Of a stretch of DNA of 7,531 nucleotides, positions 6,550-7,531 are shown piece by piece. The notes under the pieces are model-generated. The model was not told where the DNA came from. It worked only from the letters and a program-made list of their open reading frames with translations, and did no database searches. This DNA is from Candidatus Bipolaricaulota bacterium (GTDB taxonomy: Bacteria > Bipolaricaulota > Bipolaricaulia > UBA7950 > UBA9294): positions 1 through 7,531 of the forward strand of contig JAUWNQ010000022.1 of NCBI GenBank assembly GCA_030612565.1. Direction: 5' to 3'. Numbering within the stretch: the stretch's first letter is position 1; the number at the start of each line of letters is the position of its first letter. The position numbers and the translations under genes were made by a program.

Positions 6550-6555
6550 CTCCTT
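6550..6555 (-). promoter_or_regulatory. Ribosome binding site of the M20 gene overlapping the dppC-like stop codon
   Basis: The junction reads TAAGGAGATG on the minus strand: the permease stop TAA (6556-6554) overlaps AAGGAG (6555-6550), which touches the ATG at 6549 with no spacer. A TTG at 6540 would have a more usual spacing of nine bases. The arrangement suggests translational coupling. Confidence 0.7.
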
Positions 6556-7435
6556 ACATAACCCGTCGCAGTTTGGGGTCCAAGCGATCCCGCAGCGCAT
6601 CTCCCAACAGGTTGAACGACAGGACGGCCATCGCTAAGAACAGACCGGGGAAGAGTATGATCCACGGGGCACGGGTGATATAGGTTCGCCCCTCGTTCAT
6701 CATCCCACCCCAGCTCGCGATGTAGGGGGGGATTCCCACTCCAAGGAAGTTGAGCGCTGCTACCTCCATGATCGAGAAGGCGAAGGTGAACGTCGCCTGC
6801 ACGATCACCGGCGATAGCAGGTTGATCGAGATGTGACGGATGAGGATCCGCGACGGCCGCATCCCCAGCGCCCGCGCCGCCTCGACGTAGGTATTTTCTC
6901 GCAACGACAGGGTGGAACTGTAGACGACGCGCACCATTCGCGGTGCCCACACCATTCCGACCGCGATGATCACGTTCAGGATCCCCGGCTTTCCGAGGAT
7001 CGCCATCAAGGACAAGGCAAGGATGATCGCGGGAAAGGCCATCATCGCATCGACGAAACGCATCACAATCAGGCCAAACTTGTCGTAAAATCCGCACAAC
7101 ATACCGATCGGAAACCCGAGAATAAGGGCGAAGGCAGAGATGGAGAACCCCAACAACAACGTTATCCGTGTCCCGGAGAGGGCACGGCTCAGGATATCAC
7201 GGCCGAAGTGGTCGGTACCGAGAAGGTGTGTCTTGTTCGGCCCTTGCAGCCGATGCGACAGGTTCAGCGTATCAGCACCATAAGGAGCAATTGCAGGACC
7301 GGTGGCCGCAACAAACAGGAACGCTACAAGGATCGACGCGGCAAGGAGCGTTGTCTTGCGCTTGGTCAAGAACTTTACGACGGGAGAGACGAAATCTCTT
7401 AGCTTTTCTCTCAGCGTCTCATCGCGACCGTTCAA
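6554..7435 (-). CDS. dppC: DppC/OppC-type ABC transporter permease
   Basis: This 293-residue inner-membrane permease belongs to a dipeptide/oligopeptide/nickel type importer. A cytoplasmic N-terminus precedes the first membrane segment at about 29-47. LGTDHFGRDILSR at 72-84 is the conserved motif of this subfamily before the transport domain. Further hydrophobic segments lie at about 91-116, 133-166, 204-234 and 257-278. The ABC-contacting loop EAARALGMRPSRILIRHI at 185-202 matches the EAA motif with its glycine (G191). The C-terminus GDALRDRLDPKLR is typical. The start is TTG at 7435, supported by AGAGGGGG seven bases upstream; no ATG is in a better position. It follows the dppB-like gene by 15 bases. 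The ligand cannot be inferred from the permease alone, and the binding protein and ATPases are not in the window. Confidence 0.95.
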   Translation of the reverse strand: MNGRDETLREKLRDFVSPVVKFLTKRKTTLLAASILVAFLFVAATGPAIAPYGADTLNLSHRLQGPNKTHLLGTDHFGRDILSRALSGTRITLLLGFSISAFALILGFPIGMLCGFYDKFGLIVMRFVDAMMAFPAIILALSLMAILGKPGILNVIIAVGMVWAPRMVRVVYSSTLSLRENTYVEAARALGMRPSRILIRHISINLLSPVIVQATFTFAFSIMEVAALNFLGVGIPPYIASWGGMMNEGRTYITRAPWIILFPGLFLAMAVLSFNLLGDALRDRLDPKLRRVM

Positions 7436-7442
7436 TCTGTTT

Positions 7443-7450
7443 CCCCCTCT
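7443..7450 (-). promoter_or_regulatory. Ribosome binding site deciding the TTG start of the dppC-like gene
   Basis: AGAGGGGG on the minus strand lies between the dppB-like stop codon (7453-7451) and the TTG at 7435, with a seven-base spacer. It is the main support for a TTG start. Confidence 0.6.
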
Positions 7451-7531
7451 CTACTGATACCGAATTCGTGGATCCAGTGAAGCGTAGGTCAGATCCGTGA
7501 TGAAGTTGATTACGACATACAACACCGCAAC
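7451..7531 (-). CDS. dppB: DppB/OppB-type ABC transporter permease, C-terminal 26 residues only
   Basis: The frame entering from the right edge encodes a hydrophobic stretch followed by NFITDLTYASLDPRIRYQ and a TAG stop at 7453-7451. The final membrane helix followed by D-x-x-Y-x-x-x-DPRIRY is the characteristic C-terminus of DppB/OppB permeases. The gene is immediately upstream of the dppC-like gene in the usual B-then-C order. Only the tail is visible, so the substrate class cannot be refined. Confidence 0.88.
   Translation of the reverse strand, partial: VAVLYVVINFITDLTYASLDPRIRYQ

Overview
The window is a GC-rich bacterial segment in which every supported gene lies on the minus strand, so transcription runs from position 7531 down to 1. 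No plus-strand gene, tRNA, rRNA or CRISPR array was found. The taxon cannot be fixed from the sequence. Gene content fits an anaerobic or fermentative bacterium that breaks down purines, ureides or amino acids, and the repeat-filled gaps between genes suggest a genome rich in short dispersed repeats.

Layout in order of transcription. (1) 7531-6554: the tail of a DppB/OppB-type permease, then a complete DppC/OppC-type permease starting at TTG. (2) 6549-5371: an M20 metallopeptidase of the ArgE/DapE type, whose ribosome binding site overlaps the permease stop codon, so it is probably co-translated with the transporter. (3) 5370-5116: a 255-base gap holding a 95-base imperfect inverted repeat and a second small hairpin. 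(4) 5115-4162: carbamate kinase. (5) 4161-4040: a gap made largely of 9-base and 7-base tandem repeats. (6) 4039-3002: a YgeW-like knotted transcarbamylase. (7) 2978-1953: a second, divergent transcarbamylase with altered signature residues. (8) 1952-1871: a gap occupied by a 63-base MITE-like element. (9) 1870-1: the first 623 residues of a molybdopterin-binding xanthine dehydrogenase large subunit, which runs off the left edge.

How the genes may work together (inference). Carbamate kinase, YgeW-type transcarbamylase and a xanthine dehydrogenase subunit also co-occur in the E. coli xdhABC-ygeVWXY-hyuA-yqeA region and in related anaerobic purine or urate degradation clusters of gut bacteria. 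A transcarbamylase running in the phosphorolytic direction would split a carbamoylated intermediate to carbamoyl phosphate, and carbamate kinase would then make ATP, CO2 and ammonia. The dehydrogenase would work at the purine end. The permeases and peptidase could import and trim a nitrogenous substrate, or could be a separate operon. The most interesting points are the two unlike transcarbamylases side by side, the mixed conservation of the dehydrogenase substrate pocket, and the three intergenic gaps that each hold a different kind of repeat.
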